Made by a program: the position numbers and the translations under genes
Assembly: GCF_001542915.1 (NCBI RefSeq)
Contig: NZ_LNNH01000002.1
Location: 1-64,000, forward strand
Source: Peribacillus simplex
Lineage (GTDB): Bacteria > Bacillota > Bacilli > Bacillales > DSM-1321
Direction of reading: 5' to 3'
DNA: 64,000 nt
In this document: positions 35,383-43,287 of the stretch, piece after piece
Layout: each line of letters starts with the position of its first letter
Numbering within the stretch: position 1 is the stretch's first letter
The notes under the pieces: generated by a model
The model's input: only the letters and a program-made list of their open reading frames with translations
The model's database searches: none
Told to the model about the DNA's origin: nothing

Positions 35383-36225
35383 TCATTTCATTCTCCTAAA
35401 GTCCGATATCATGGCGATAAACCTATCATTTTCTTCGAGATAAGGAAAGTGGTTGCTTTCTTCAAAAATATAAAGTTTCGAATTCTTCAATCGGGCATCG
35501 ATGTCTTCCGAGAAAATGGGAGGGCATTGTGCATCATGCCGGCCACAATAAACGATAGCAGGAATACCAACCCCAGTTAGTTCGTCTTGTATATCAAAAT
35601 GAGGCAAGTCATTAAAGGAAAAGTAATCTAACCTCCTTTGAACTATCTTTCCGCTGGAAGGTTTTTGGAAATATCGTTCTCGGTTCCCTTTATTGTATAG
35701 TGACATATCCGTCCATTCTCTTCTGGCGGTTCTTTTTTTATCGATCGTTTGTGCGGAAGATGCCAAAATAGAGAATATCTCTTTCCACCTCTCATTAAGC
35801 GGACTGCTTGGGCTGTACATACTTCCTTCATGCTCCATATATTTGTTTGTAGCGGTCGCTCCTCCGACCATTACCTTGGAGAGGGAATCAGGAAATCTGG
35901 TTGCATAGACCAAACCGAGCATGCCCCCAGTTGAATGCCCAGCAAAACCCCATTGCTCCAAATCCAATGCTTCCCTAATTGCTTCTAAATCCCTTACAGA
36001 TTCTTTCATGCTCATTTCTGTTTCCATCGCCGGTTTGGTAGAGCTTCCTGCCCCCTTCAAATTCACAAGATACACTTCGGAATCATCTACAAATGCATCA
36101 GCAAAATAGTAACCAAGATCATTGAATTCGCTATATAAATGAGTGATGCAAACTGGTTCACCTTCGCCTTGAACAAATACCTCGAACTTACCGCGTGCCG
36201 TTTCAATCATTCGACGCTTCCACAT
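35383..36225 (-). CDS. Alpha/beta hydrolase
   Basis: A 280-aa alpha/beta-hydrolase fold protein. The nucleophile serine is in GFAGHSTGGMLGLVYA, the acid is likely Asp in VYCGRHDAQCP and the base His in FEESNHFPYLEE, so the triad is complete. The oxyanion region before it (VCITHLYSEFNDLGYYF) is of the proline-iminopeptidase/haloalkane-dehalogenase type. No signal peptide. AAGGAGGG before the ATG. Stands alone, so the substrate, an ester or peptide, is unknown. Confidence 0.85.
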   Translation of the reverse strand: MWKRRMIETARGKFEVFVQGEGEPVCITHLYSEFNDLGYYFADAFVDDSEVYLVNLKGAGSSTKPAMETEMSMKESVRDLEAIREALDLEQWGFAGHSTGGMLGLVYATRFPDSLSKVMVGGATATNKYMEHEGSMYSPSSPLNERWKEIFSILASSAQTIDKKRTARREWTDMSLYNKGNRERYFQKPSSGKIVQRRLDYFSFNDLPHFDIQDELTGVGIPAIVYCGRHDAQCPPIFSEDIDARLKNSKLYIFEESNHFPYLEENDRFIAMISDFRRMK

Positions 36226-36465
36226 TTAATACCCTCCTTATGAAATTTCAAATTTCATGATTTGGACAATATCAACGATGACAAACATCTCTTGCTTATG
36301 CCGGAATAAATGTATTTCATTGATCCTTACTCCCATATTTTATCAAATGTGCGGAAATCAGAGTGAATTATTTGAATATTAAGCCCTTTTCGGATAATCT
36401 TACACAATGAAAGGTACTTGCATCAGCTATTATTAAAAACAAAGCGCTTAACAGGAGGAATTCAA

Positions 36466-37524
36466 ATGAATCAATTACTGACCAAAATTTTTGAGCCTGT
36501 AACGATTGGTGCTTGGAATTTAAGAACAAGAACAGCGATGGCTCCCATGACACGGTCGTTTGCCGAAAACGAAACGGGTGTTGTGAATGACCTAATCGTA
36601 GAATATTACAGAAAGCGCGCCCAAGATGGCATTGGGCTCATCATTACAGAAGGTGTAGTGATATCACCAAGGGCAAAGGGAAATCCTGGTGTTCCTGGGC
36701 TGTATACGCAAGAGCAAATCGATGGATGGAAAAAGGTGACGGAAGCTGTGCACGCTGAAGGCGGAACGATCATTGCGCAAATTTGGCATGTCGGCCGTGC
36801 AAGCCACCATGAAATTGCTGGAGGGCTTCCTCCGCAGGCCCCATCGCCCATCGCTGCCGAAGGAAAAGTTTCACGATTCGGAAAGCCATTCGATGTACCT
36901 GAGGAAATGACTGAAAATGATATTGCACAAGTAGTGAACCAATACAAACAAGCGGCAAGAAATGCAATCGAAGCTGGCTTTGACGGCGTTGAGATCCATG
37001 GTGCGCATGGCTATTTAATCGACCAGTTTAATTCCGACACGTCCAATAAAAGAACCGACCGGTATGGCGGTGATTTAAAAGAGCGCCTGACTTTCATGAA
37101 GGAAGTGCTGAATGCAATCATCGATGAAGTAGGAGCGGACCGGACCCTTATCCGTTTTTCCGCTTTTAAAATAGATCAGCCAACATATATGTGGGAAGAT
37201 CCAGAGGAAGCAATAAAAATATTTATTGAAGCATTTAAAGAAACGGGAGTCAAAATGATTCATCCGTCCACGATGGAATTCACCAAACCGATTGCCAAAG
37301 GAGCGACTTTGCATGAATTGGTGCGCAGACACTGGGATGGAGTGATAGTGGGTGTCGGTGGATTTGATCCTAAAACAGCGGAAGCCGCTTTGGAAAGAGG
37401 AATCATCGATGTTGCGGCAATAGGCCGTCCGCTCATCGCCAACCCTGATTACCTGAAAAAAATCAAGCAGGATGAAGAACTTGTTGAGTACGAAGCAAAG
37501 CAACATTTAGCTCAATTGGTCTAA
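36466..37524 (+). CDS. Old yellow enzyme family NADH:flavin oxidoreductase
   Basis: A 352-aa FMN enzyme of the OYE family. FEPVTIGAWNLRTRTAMAPMTRS begins the barrel, TEGVVISPRAKGNPGVPGLYT and AQIWHVGRASHHE line the FMN pocket, and IEIHGAHGYLIDQF with RTDRYGG near residue 180 carries the His/Asn-type substrate ligand pair and catalytic tyrosine. It reduces activated double bonds, such as those in enones or nitro esters, and often protects against electrophiles. ACAGGAGG is six bases before the ATG; the frame extends to 36418 without a site. Monocistronic with a terminator downstream. Confidence 0.92.
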   Translation: MNQLLTKIFEPVTIGAWNLRTRTAMAPMTRSFAENETGVVNDLIVEYYRKRAQDGIGLIITEGVVISPRAKGNPGVPGLYTQEQIDGWKKVTEAVHAEGGTIIAQIWHVGRASHHEIAGGLPPQAPSPIAAEGKVSRFGKPFDVPEEMTENDIAQVVNQYKQAARNAIEAGFDGVEIHGAHGYLIDQFNSDTSNKRTDRYGGDLKERLTFMKEVLNAIIDEVGADRTLIRFSAFKIDQPTYMWEDPEEAIKIFIEAFKETGVKMIHPSTMEFTKPIAKGATLHELVRRHWDGVIVGVGGFDPKTAEAALERGIIDVAAIGRPLIANPDYLKKIKQDEELVEYEAKQHLAQLV

Positions 37525-37560
37525 ACGGAGCAGGCGTTTCATAAGTGCCCCTTTCCATTT

Positions 37561-37590
37561 GCGATTCTCCATTTCAGGGGAATCGCCTTT
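37561..37590 (+). terminator. Terminator after OYE gene
   Basis: GCGATTCTCC pairs with GGGGAATCGC (one wobble) around ATTTCA, followed by CTTTT. Confidence 0.75.
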
Positions 37591-37661
37591 TCTGATGTGA
37601 CTGAAGGGTAAGCAATATTGCTTATCCCGCTAATGATTTCAACATGCAAGGGAGGCAGGCA

Positions 37662-38192
37662 ATGGAACGGATCATGATAATGGGTGTATCCGCGGGTGTC
37701 GGTAAATCCACTTTTGCAAGAAGGCTTGGGGACATGTTGGATATGGATGTCCATCATTTGGATACATTTTACTGGAGACCTGATTGGGTCGAGGCTCCGC
37801 TAGAGGCTTTCTTAGCTGCCCAGCAGGAAGTATTGACTCAAGATCAGTGGATCATGGAAGGCAACTATAGTCATTCCATCGATTTACGCTTGAAGCATGC
37901 CGACACGATTTTTTATTTAGAACTCCCCCTACACGTGTGCCTGTATCGTGTTTTAAAGCGCCGCTTGATCAATAGTGGAAAAACAAGACCTGATATGTGT
38001 GAAGGGTGTGAAGAAAAACTGGACTGGCCGTTCCTTAAATTCATCATTACCACCTACCATTCTCGCAAGAAAAGCATGAAAAACAGATTTGCTGAGATTC
38101 GAAGGAATAAGCCTGACAAGGTCATCGTCATCTTGGACAGCAAGCAAAAAATTGAAGGATATTTTTCAAATGGAAGGAATGAGCAAACATGA
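37662..38192 (+). CDS. P-loop NTPase, FlaR-like (topology modulation protein family)
   Basis: A 176-aa kinase-like protein with Walker A GVSAGVGKSTFARRL near the start, HHLDTFYWRPDWVE after it, and WIMEGNYSHSIDLRLKHADTIFYLELP in the middle, the signature of the so-called DNA topology modulation FlaR proteins. This group is related to shikimate/adenylate kinases and probably phosphorylates a small molecule; the topology label is historical. AGGGAGG stands before the ATG at 37662. The next gene follows after 33 bp and may be cotranscribed. Confidence 0.82.
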   Translation: MERIMIMGVSAGVGKSTFARRLGDMLDMDVHHLDTFYWRPDWVEAPLEAFLAAQQEVLTQDQWIMEGNYSHSIDLRLKHADTIFYLELPLHVCLYRVLKRRLINSGKTRPDMCEGCEEKLDWPFLKFIITTYHSRKKSMKNRFAEIRRNKPDKVIVILDSKQKIEGYFSNGRNEQT

Positions 38193-38225
38193 TAGGGAAA
38201 TAGGTATAGAAAGGAGGAATGGACA

Positions 38226-38531
38226 TTGGTTACATGCTATCTGAAATACGTGATCGACCCATACAAAGCAACTGAGTTCGAAGAGTACGGGAAGATGTGG
38301 ATCCGCTTGGTGAATAAACTAGGCGGTTCACATCAAGGTTATTTCCTTCCGCATGAGGGTGCCAATAATATTGCCTATGCATTATTCACTTTCCCGAGTC
38401 TAGCGGCCTATGAAGAGTACCGGGTAAAAATGGGCTTGGATGAAGAATGTCAAGCGGCATATAAATACGCAGAGGAAACGAAGTGCATCATTAGCTATGA
38501 GAGAAGCTTCATGCGCCCTGTATTCGAATGA
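38226..38531 (+). CDS. NIPSNAP-family protein
   Basis: A 101-aa dimeric alpha-beta barrel protein; CYLKYVIDPYKATEFEEYGKMW and FTFPSLAAYEEYRVKMGLDEE mark the NIPSNAP family. The function of bacterial members is not settled. It starts with TTG at 38226, eight bases after AAAGGAGG; the ATG at 38219 is in another frame. A short gap from the P-loop gene suggests one transcript, and a terminator follows. Confidence 0.8.
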   Translation: MVTCYLKYVIDPYKATEFEEYGKMWIRLVNKLGGSHQGYFLPHEGANNIAYALFTFPSLAAYEEYRVKMGLDEECQAAYKYAEETKCIISYERSFMRPVFE

Positions 38532-38562
38532 GCCATGAATAAGTTTTCACTTCAATAACGGG

Positions 38563-38585
38563 GGCTGCCGCCGCAGCCTTTTTTT
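38563..38585 (+). terminator. Terminator after NIPSNAP gene
   Basis: GGCTGC and GCAGCC pair around CGCC, followed by seven T residues. Confidence 0.9.
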
Positions 38586-38682
38586 GCTGATTTATCGTTC
38601 GATCTTTATATATTCGTTCAAGTTGGATAGCTCATTCGGAATATGGTTTGGAAGCCGTTCCAAAAAATTTTACAAGTGAAAC

Positions 38683-38720
38683 TTGATTCCATCAAATTTT
38701 TCCACTACAATTTGTAGTGG
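38683..38720 (+). promoter_or_regulatory. Promoter with BlaI-type operator, copy 1
   Basis: TTGATT (38683) and TACAAT (38706) are 17 bp apart. The -10 box lies inside a perfect 19-bp palindrome at 38702-38720 with half-sites CACTAC/GTAGTG five bases apart. The palindrome's 3' end touches the ribosome binding site of the repressor gene, so binding would block transcription. Confidence 0.8.
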
Positions 38721-38730
38721 AGGTTGAAAG

Positions 38731-39147
38731 ATGGATATAAAAAATTTTAAATATGATGAAGTTGGCCTGAATCGTTTTTTCGGACCATTGGAAGCGAGTA
38801 TAATGGAATGTTTATGGCAGAAGAATGAGCTTAGTATTAAAGCGGTCCAGCAGTGCTTGGAGAAAGACAAGCCCCTCAATTTCAATACTGTGATGACAGT
38901 CATGAACCGGCTGGTTGAAAAAGGCGTTCTTGAAAAGAGGTCTGAAGGAAGGCTTTCATTATTTCATCCTGTGCAGTCGAAGGAAGAGTTTTTAGAAGAG
39001 CAGTCAAAGAAGCTGACCGAAAATTTACTTGATGAATTTGGAGGGGCGGTCATAAGCCATATGCTTGATGCCATGGAAGACGCCGATCCAAGTCTAATTG
39101 AAAAATTGGAACGGAAGATTCAATCTTTAAAAAAGGGTAAATTATGA
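38731..39147 (+). CDS. BlaI/MecI-family transcriptional repressor
   Basis: A 138-aa winged-helix repressor. GLNRFFGPLEASIMECLWQKNELSIKAVQQCL and NFNTVMTVMNRLVEKGVLEKR give the BlaI DNA-binding domain, and a helical dimerisation tail follows. Proteins of this family are inactivated by site-specific proteolysis triggered by an M56 sensor. GGAGG stands eight bases before the ATG. Its stop overlaps the start of an M56 peptidase gene (ATGA), and the operator in its own promoter recurs before the downstream DoxX gene. It therefore likely represses itself, the peptidase and doxX. Confidence 0.9.
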   Translation: MDIKNFKYDEVGLNRFFGPLEASIMECLWQKNELSIKAVQQCLEKDKPLNFNTVMTVMNRLVEKGVLEKRSEGRLSLFHPVQSKEEFLEEQSKKLTENLLDEFGGAVISHMLDAMEDADPSLIEKLERKIQSLKKGKL

Positions 39148-39998
39148 TGTGGAAGAAAAAGTCTTACTTCGTCGTAAGCCTGAGCCTTTTAATCGCCTGT
39201 GCAGTTTGGAGCCAAATGGGCGCGTTTTTGGTGCATATCCTTTTTGGGGTGAATATTAAAGCAAACTTCTTTAAATTTTGCTTTAGTCTATTCAAGGAAG
39301 GGACAGTATACTATTTTGCTGTCATCACCTTGCTCAATATTGTAATTGTCCACAGTGTTTTGAACACGATATTCAAAATTGCAGAGCAGTTTCTCCTATC
39401 GAGGAAGCTTATACAAAAGCTATCCGTCGCCAAAAACGATGAAAAGACAACGTTGATGAATGAGAAATTCAAACACGTCAACAACAAAATCCTAGTGGTG
39501 AACACTGATGAACCTCTTGCCTTTACGGTTGGATTCAGGCACCCGTTCATTGTTTTCAGTACCGGTTTATTGGAATTATTGGACGTTGACGAGCTAGAAG
39601 CGGTGGTGGAACACGAATCCTTTCACCAAAAATATTATCACCCATTAGTAATCTTTATCCTGCAGTTGATTTCTCAAGCATTATGGTTCGTCCCACTGAC
39701 AAAATGGTGTTATAAGAATTACAAAATAATGAGTGAATTATTAGCTGATGAACATGCGATAAATAAAATGGGGACAGAATTAAGCATAAGTGCAGCATTG
39801 TTGAAGTTAATCAAATATTGCTGCGCTGATAATACCGCTCCTGTCCGTGTTCACTTTTCCAATGAAGCAGTCAATTATCGGCTCATGCAACTAGTCGATC
39901 CGCATGAAACCATTCCATTGAGGGCTGATTTCACCACGATTATTGTATCTATATATGCATTGCTTATACTGTTGGGTATGACGATAGTGATTGTCTGA
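39144..39998 (+). CDS. M56-family membrane metallopeptidase, short BlaR1-like
   Basis: A 284-aa membrane protein with helices near residues 8-30, 45-70, 170-195 and 262-283. The zinc motif HESFH (HExxH) lies in EAVVEHESFHQKYYHP, and ELLADEHAIN supplies the third ligand. It matches the BlaR1 N-terminal peptidase part but ends right after the fourth helix, with no penicillin-binding sensor domain. It would cleave or signal to the BlaI-like repressor encoded just upstream, with which it overlaps by four bases. What activates it is unknown. Confidence 0.88.
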   Translation: MMWKKKSYFVVSLSLLIACAVWSQMGAFLVHILFGVNIKANFFKFCFSLFKEGTVYYFAVITLLNIVIVHSVLNTIFKIAEQFLLSRKLIQKLSVAKNDEKTTLMNEKFKHVNNKILVVNTDEPLAFTVGFRHPFIVFSTGLLELLDVDELEAVVEHESFHQKYYHPLVIFILQLISQALWFVPLTKWCYKNYKIMSELLADEHAINKMGTELSISAALLKLIKYCCADNTAPVRVHFSNEAVNYRLMQLVDPHETIPLRADFTTIIVSIYALLILLGMTIVIV

Positions 39999-40008
39999 TG
40001 ACTTTCAC

Positions 40009-40048
40009 TTGATTTTTTTGGATTATTACACTACAAAGCGTAGTGTAA
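40009..40048 (+). promoter_or_regulatory. Promoter with BlaI-type operator, copy 2 (doxX)
   Basis: TTGATT (40009) and TACAAA (40032) are 17 bp apart, as before the repressor gene. The -10 box lies in a 23-bp imperfect palindrome at 40026-40048 whose CACTAC/GTAGTG half-sites have the same 5-bp spacing as copy 1. Confidence 0.78.
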
Positions 40049-40070
40049 AATGAGATAAAGGAGCTGTCAC

Positions 40071-40499
40071 ATGAATAAACAAGAAATTGGTACTTTTTTA
40101 TTAAGAATAATGCTGGGTGCTACTTTTTTTATGCATGGTCTGTCAAAATTCCAAGGTGGATTGGATAACATCTCAGGATGGTTCCAAAGTATCGGCATTC
40201 CGGGATTTATGGCTTATGTAGTTGCTACAATTGAATTGGCTGGGGGGTTAGCTTTAATTGCAGGGCTTGGCACAAGAGTAATCTCTGTTCTCCTTGTTTT
40301 CATCATGGCGGGTGCAATTATTTATGTGAAACTTCCGGCAGGTTTCATGGGGAATGAGGAAGGGACAGGATTCGAAATGGACCTTGTCCTCATGGTGATT
40401 GCCCTTCACTTGGTCTTGAATGGAAGCCGATTGATGTCATTGGATTCTAAATTACCTACCAATAAAAAAGGACAAGATTCTAAATCCATTGCTAGTTAA
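40071..40499 (+). CDS. DoxX-family membrane protein
   Basis: A 142-aa protein with four membrane helices. LLRIMLGATFFMHGLSKFQGGLDN, FMAYVVATIELAGGLALIAGLGTR and FEMDLVLMVIALHLVLNGS are typical of the DoxX family, which includes subunits that bind thiosulfate or support redox stress complexes, but most members have no defined role. AAAGGAG stands eight bases before the ATG. It has its own promoter carrying the same operator as the upstream BlaI-like gene, so it is the apparent target of that system. Confidence 0.9.
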   Translation: MNKQEIGTFLLRIMLGATFFMHGLSKFQGGLDNISGWFQSIGIPGFMAYVVATIELAGGLALIAGLGTRVISVLLVFIMAGAIIYVKLPAGFMGNEEGTGFEMDLVLMVIALHLVLNGSRLMSLDSKLPTNKKGQDSKSIAS

Positions 40500-40621
40500 A
40501 GATATGCCATAGGAAGAGAACATGGAGTGTATTTAGAGAAGCAGGAGTTGTGCATTCGAATCATAATTCAGAGAGGATGATGATCATATGCACACCTCTT
40601 TTTTTATGGGAGCAAAAAATA

Positions 40622-40846
40622 TCAATTCCATTGCTTTTTTTTAAGATATTTCGGCGCCTTCTTGATTCCTTCCGTTCCGATGAAACTGCCAATGCTCGCG
40701 ATCAATACGCTGGATGAAATGAACTTGACTGTAAAATAAATTCCGGTCCCAACAATCAGGTCCAGTAGGAAAAACCTTTTTATTGTTGAGCCAGTTATTA
40801 CATAAAAGACGATTTGACTATCCTTCCCCATATCCAGCAATGTCAC
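40622..40846 (-). CDS. Small hypothetical membrane protein
   Basis: A 74-aa protein with two likely membrane helices (residues about 25-42 and 43-58) and a basic C-terminus ending APKYLKKKQ. It may start at GTG 40846 or at ATG 40831; the ribosome binding site is weak for either. No family is recognised. It is convergent with the DoxX gene. Confidence 0.5.
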   Translation of the reverse strand: MTLLDMGKDSQIVFYVITGSTIKRFFLLDLIVGTGIYFTVKFISSSVLIASIGSFIGTEGIKKAPKYLKKKQWN

Positions 40847-41005
40847 ATCCTACTCTTTTTCTAAAAGGTATGACAAAGAGAGTTTGTCCTATTCACCTGC
40901 CTTCCTGATGTTTTAGTGAATTGCAATTTTATTTTTATGCAGGTTTTATCGATGGTAAATCGAATGATTAAAAGGGATGGATTAAACAAAAAATGAGGTG
41001 TAAGC

Positions 41006-41524
41006 TTGCAGCTATTATTAATTAGACATGGTGAGTCAGAAGACGATTTCCTTGAAGAAGATCATCAAGGAACGACAGATTTACCCTTAACCTCCAATGG
41101 AATTGAACAAGTGAAAAAAATGTGCAGACGCGTATCTGTTGAGTTTCCACCCGATTTCGTATGGTCAAGTACCTTGCTTCGTGCTAGTGAGACTGCAGAA
41201 ATGTTATCCGATACCATTAAATGTCCGGTGTCATTCCTGGACGATTTAAGAGAAAGGCAAGAGGCGGAGAGTGAAGTTGATTTCAAAATGCGGGCTCAAC
41301 GTGTCTTATCCGTTATTAAAGAGAACCGTGCAAACTATAAAAGGATTGCTGTCATTTCCCACGGAGGAATGATAACAAACTTGATTGCAAGGTTTCTGCA
41401 AGTACCACACGAAATGAATGATATATGGTTCGTTTCCAATAATACAGGCATACATCTTCTTGAATATACGGAACATCCATATAAGCTTATAAGGTTTATA
41501 AACAGTACCAGTCATCTGGATTAA
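41006..41524 (+). CDS. Histidine phosphatase family protein
   Basis: A 172-aa phosphoglycerate-mutase-like phosphatase. The catalytic RHGES motif is at residues about 7-11, SSTLLRASETAEML follows, and the second histidine is in AVISHGGMITNLIARFL. Substrates range from phosphosugars to alpha-ribazole phosphate, and sequence alone does not choose. It starts with TTG at 41006 after GAGGTG. Confidence 0.85.
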   Translation: MQLLLIRHGESEDDFLEEDHQGTTDLPLTSNGIEQVKKMCRRVSVEFPPDFVWSSTLLRASETAEMLSDTIKCPVSFLDDLRERQEAESEVDFKMRAQRVLSVIKENRANYKRIAVISHGGMITNLIARFLQVPHEMNDIWFVSNNTGIHLLEYTEHPYKLIRFINSTSHLD

Positions 41525-41591
41525 TGGAACCGCCAGTTGAGATGCATGGGGGTACCTTTAGTGATTGATTAATAATTGGCGGTGATGACGG

Positions 41592-42209
41592 ATGGAACCG
41601 AAATGGCTTGAATGGGCGAAACAGCTTCAATCGATTGCCCAGGCGGGATTAGCGTATTCAAAAGATGTTTATGATTTGGAGAGATTCGAAGCATTAAGAA
41701 ATATAAGCATTGAAATATTGTCGCAGCAAACGGAATTGGATATGGCCGTAATAAAGGGTCTGTTCGCAAACGAAACGGGTTATGCAACTCCAAAAGTGGA
41801 CATCAGGGCTGCGGTCTTCAAGGATAATGAAATATTAATGGTAAGGGAAAAAACCGATGATCGTTGGGCATTACCAGGTGGTTGGGCTGATATCGGGTAT
41901 ACTCCGGGTGAAGTCGCAGTTAAGGAAGTGAAAGAAGAATCAGGATTTGATGTAAAAGCCGTTAGGCTGCTGGGGGTCCTTGATAAGAAGTGCCATCCGC
42001 ATCCGCCCTCTCCTTATCACGTTTATAAAATATTCATTCAATGTGAAGTGATTGGCGGTCAGCCACGGGAGGGTGTGGAAACAAGCGCAGTCGGTTTTTT
42101 TGCTGAAAATGCACTGCCGGTGTTATCCATAGAGCGGAATACACAAGCACAAATCGAGATGGCTTTTAAGAGTGTAAGGAAACCAGAGCGTCCCAGCTTC
42201 TTTGATTAA
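41592..42209 (+). CDS. Nudix hydrolase with N-terminal Nudix_N-type domain
   Basis: A 205-aa protein. Residues 1-60 form the small helical domain seen in a Bacillus group of Nudix enzymes (WLEWAKQLQSIAQAGLAYSKDVYDLERFE), and residues about 68-200 the Nudix fold. The Nudix box reads GYTPGEVAVKEVKEESGF, with lysine instead of the usual arginine in REUxEE; the metal-binding glutamates are kept. Likely substrates are ADP-ribose-like or CDP-alcohol compounds. The ribosome binding site is weak. Confidence 0.85.
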   Translation: MEPKWLEWAKQLQSIAQAGLAYSKDVYDLERFEALRNISIEILSQQTELDMAVIKGLFANETGYATPKVDIRAAVFKDNEILMVREKTDDRWALPGGWADIGYTPGEVAVKEVKEESGFDVKAVRLLGVLDKKCHPHPPSPYHVYKIFIQCEVIGGQPREGVETSAVGFFAENALPVLSIERNTQAQIEMAFKSVRKPERPSFFD

Positions 42210-43154
42210 ACCGCATTGTATTTGTTTTTAAGAAAGGAATCATTTTGGCGTAATCGGGTAGTGAAGGGTTAATGGGGAAACACGTCGGGAGTGGCAGCAA
42301 CGAAACCAAATATAGCGGCGGAGAAGGAAGAAATACTTTTTACTATGCAGAAAAGGGGTTTAGAGGATCGATATGTCGCGGGCCTTTCAAAACAGCATTG
42401 TTTGAACGTTCGAACTTGAACTGGAAAAATTTTGTTAATCATACTTTCTGACGTAAATCCCCTGAAAATGATAGTAGAATCATGATTGACAAGGTGAGGC
42501 CGCAGAAAAGTGGCTACTATACATGAGCGCAGTTGATGATGAAGAAGCGGCAGAGCTTATAAAAAAGGCTCCAATATGTTCCGTTTACAAGAGGTGAAAT
42601 TTAGCCCTTTGGTGGAATATGGAACGACGGTGTATCCCTGGATATATCACACGGACAACCTCAATTTCATAGCACATTGGATAGGATGTCACAAAAGGAT
42701 TGGAAATTGGTTTGCTGTGTTAGTATTAATAAAGGGCCGCCAGATGGTGGCCTTTTGAATGTGCGATTGTATCCGTTTTCTTAAATAAAAATGTTATAAT
42801 AGTAATCAGATTCATGGATTTATGAATCGAACACGTATGTTGATACAAAGAAAGCTCGCGTAACGGGTACAAATCAAGCGAAGGAAACTCGAGGAGCAAC
42901 TGAAATGTATCAGGATTTGGCTAGATCGGTTCCATCGAGAAAGTTTAAAATTGGTGCATAATGGTAATATATATTAAGGTAAGGAAACCGATTGAAAGAA
43001 AATGCATTTCAATAAGATCTTTCACGGACTGGCGGCGCTTGAGTTTTAGGGAGTGCGGCAATGTGTAAGGCAGTTTTTTCTTGCTTAAATTCATTACCTC
43101 ATCAAACTAAATTTTAGCAATATAGTAATAGTAGTTATTTTATTCTATTAACAA
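42210..43154. other. Gene-poor region with an unassigned transcript signal
   Basis: No convincing gene is visible. A terminator-like stem is at 42732-42757 (GGCCGCC with GGTGGCC, then TTTT). An extended -10 promoter TGTTATAAT follows at 42791-42799. From about 42806 to 42961 a frame stays open without a normal start, encoding a polar stretch that includes TKKARVTGTNQAKETRG; it could be a gene remnant or part of an RNA. The rest shows nothing I can name. Confidence 0.4.
42732..42757 (+). terminator. Terminator-like stem in gene-poor region
   Basis: Seven GC-rich pairs (one wobble) extended by A-T pairs around AGAT-type loop bases, followed by TTTT. Confidence 0.6.
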
Positions 43155-43182
43155 TTGTATTACACTATTATAGGGGTATAAT
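43155..43182 (+). promoter_or_regulatory. Promoter of mqo
   Basis: TTGTAT at 43155 and TATAAT at 43177 are 16 bp apart. The transcript would have a leader of about 100 nt containing a small hairpin (GTGTGAC with GTCACGC) near 43198-43214. Confidence 0.65.
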
Positions 43183-43287
43183 TGAGACAGAAAAGGTGTG
43201 TGACTAAGTCACGCCTTGACTTGGTGTGACGCCTATGCAGGAGCGCCTACATCCTTTCTGCAAAAATAGGGAGTGAGGAAGGTTAAA

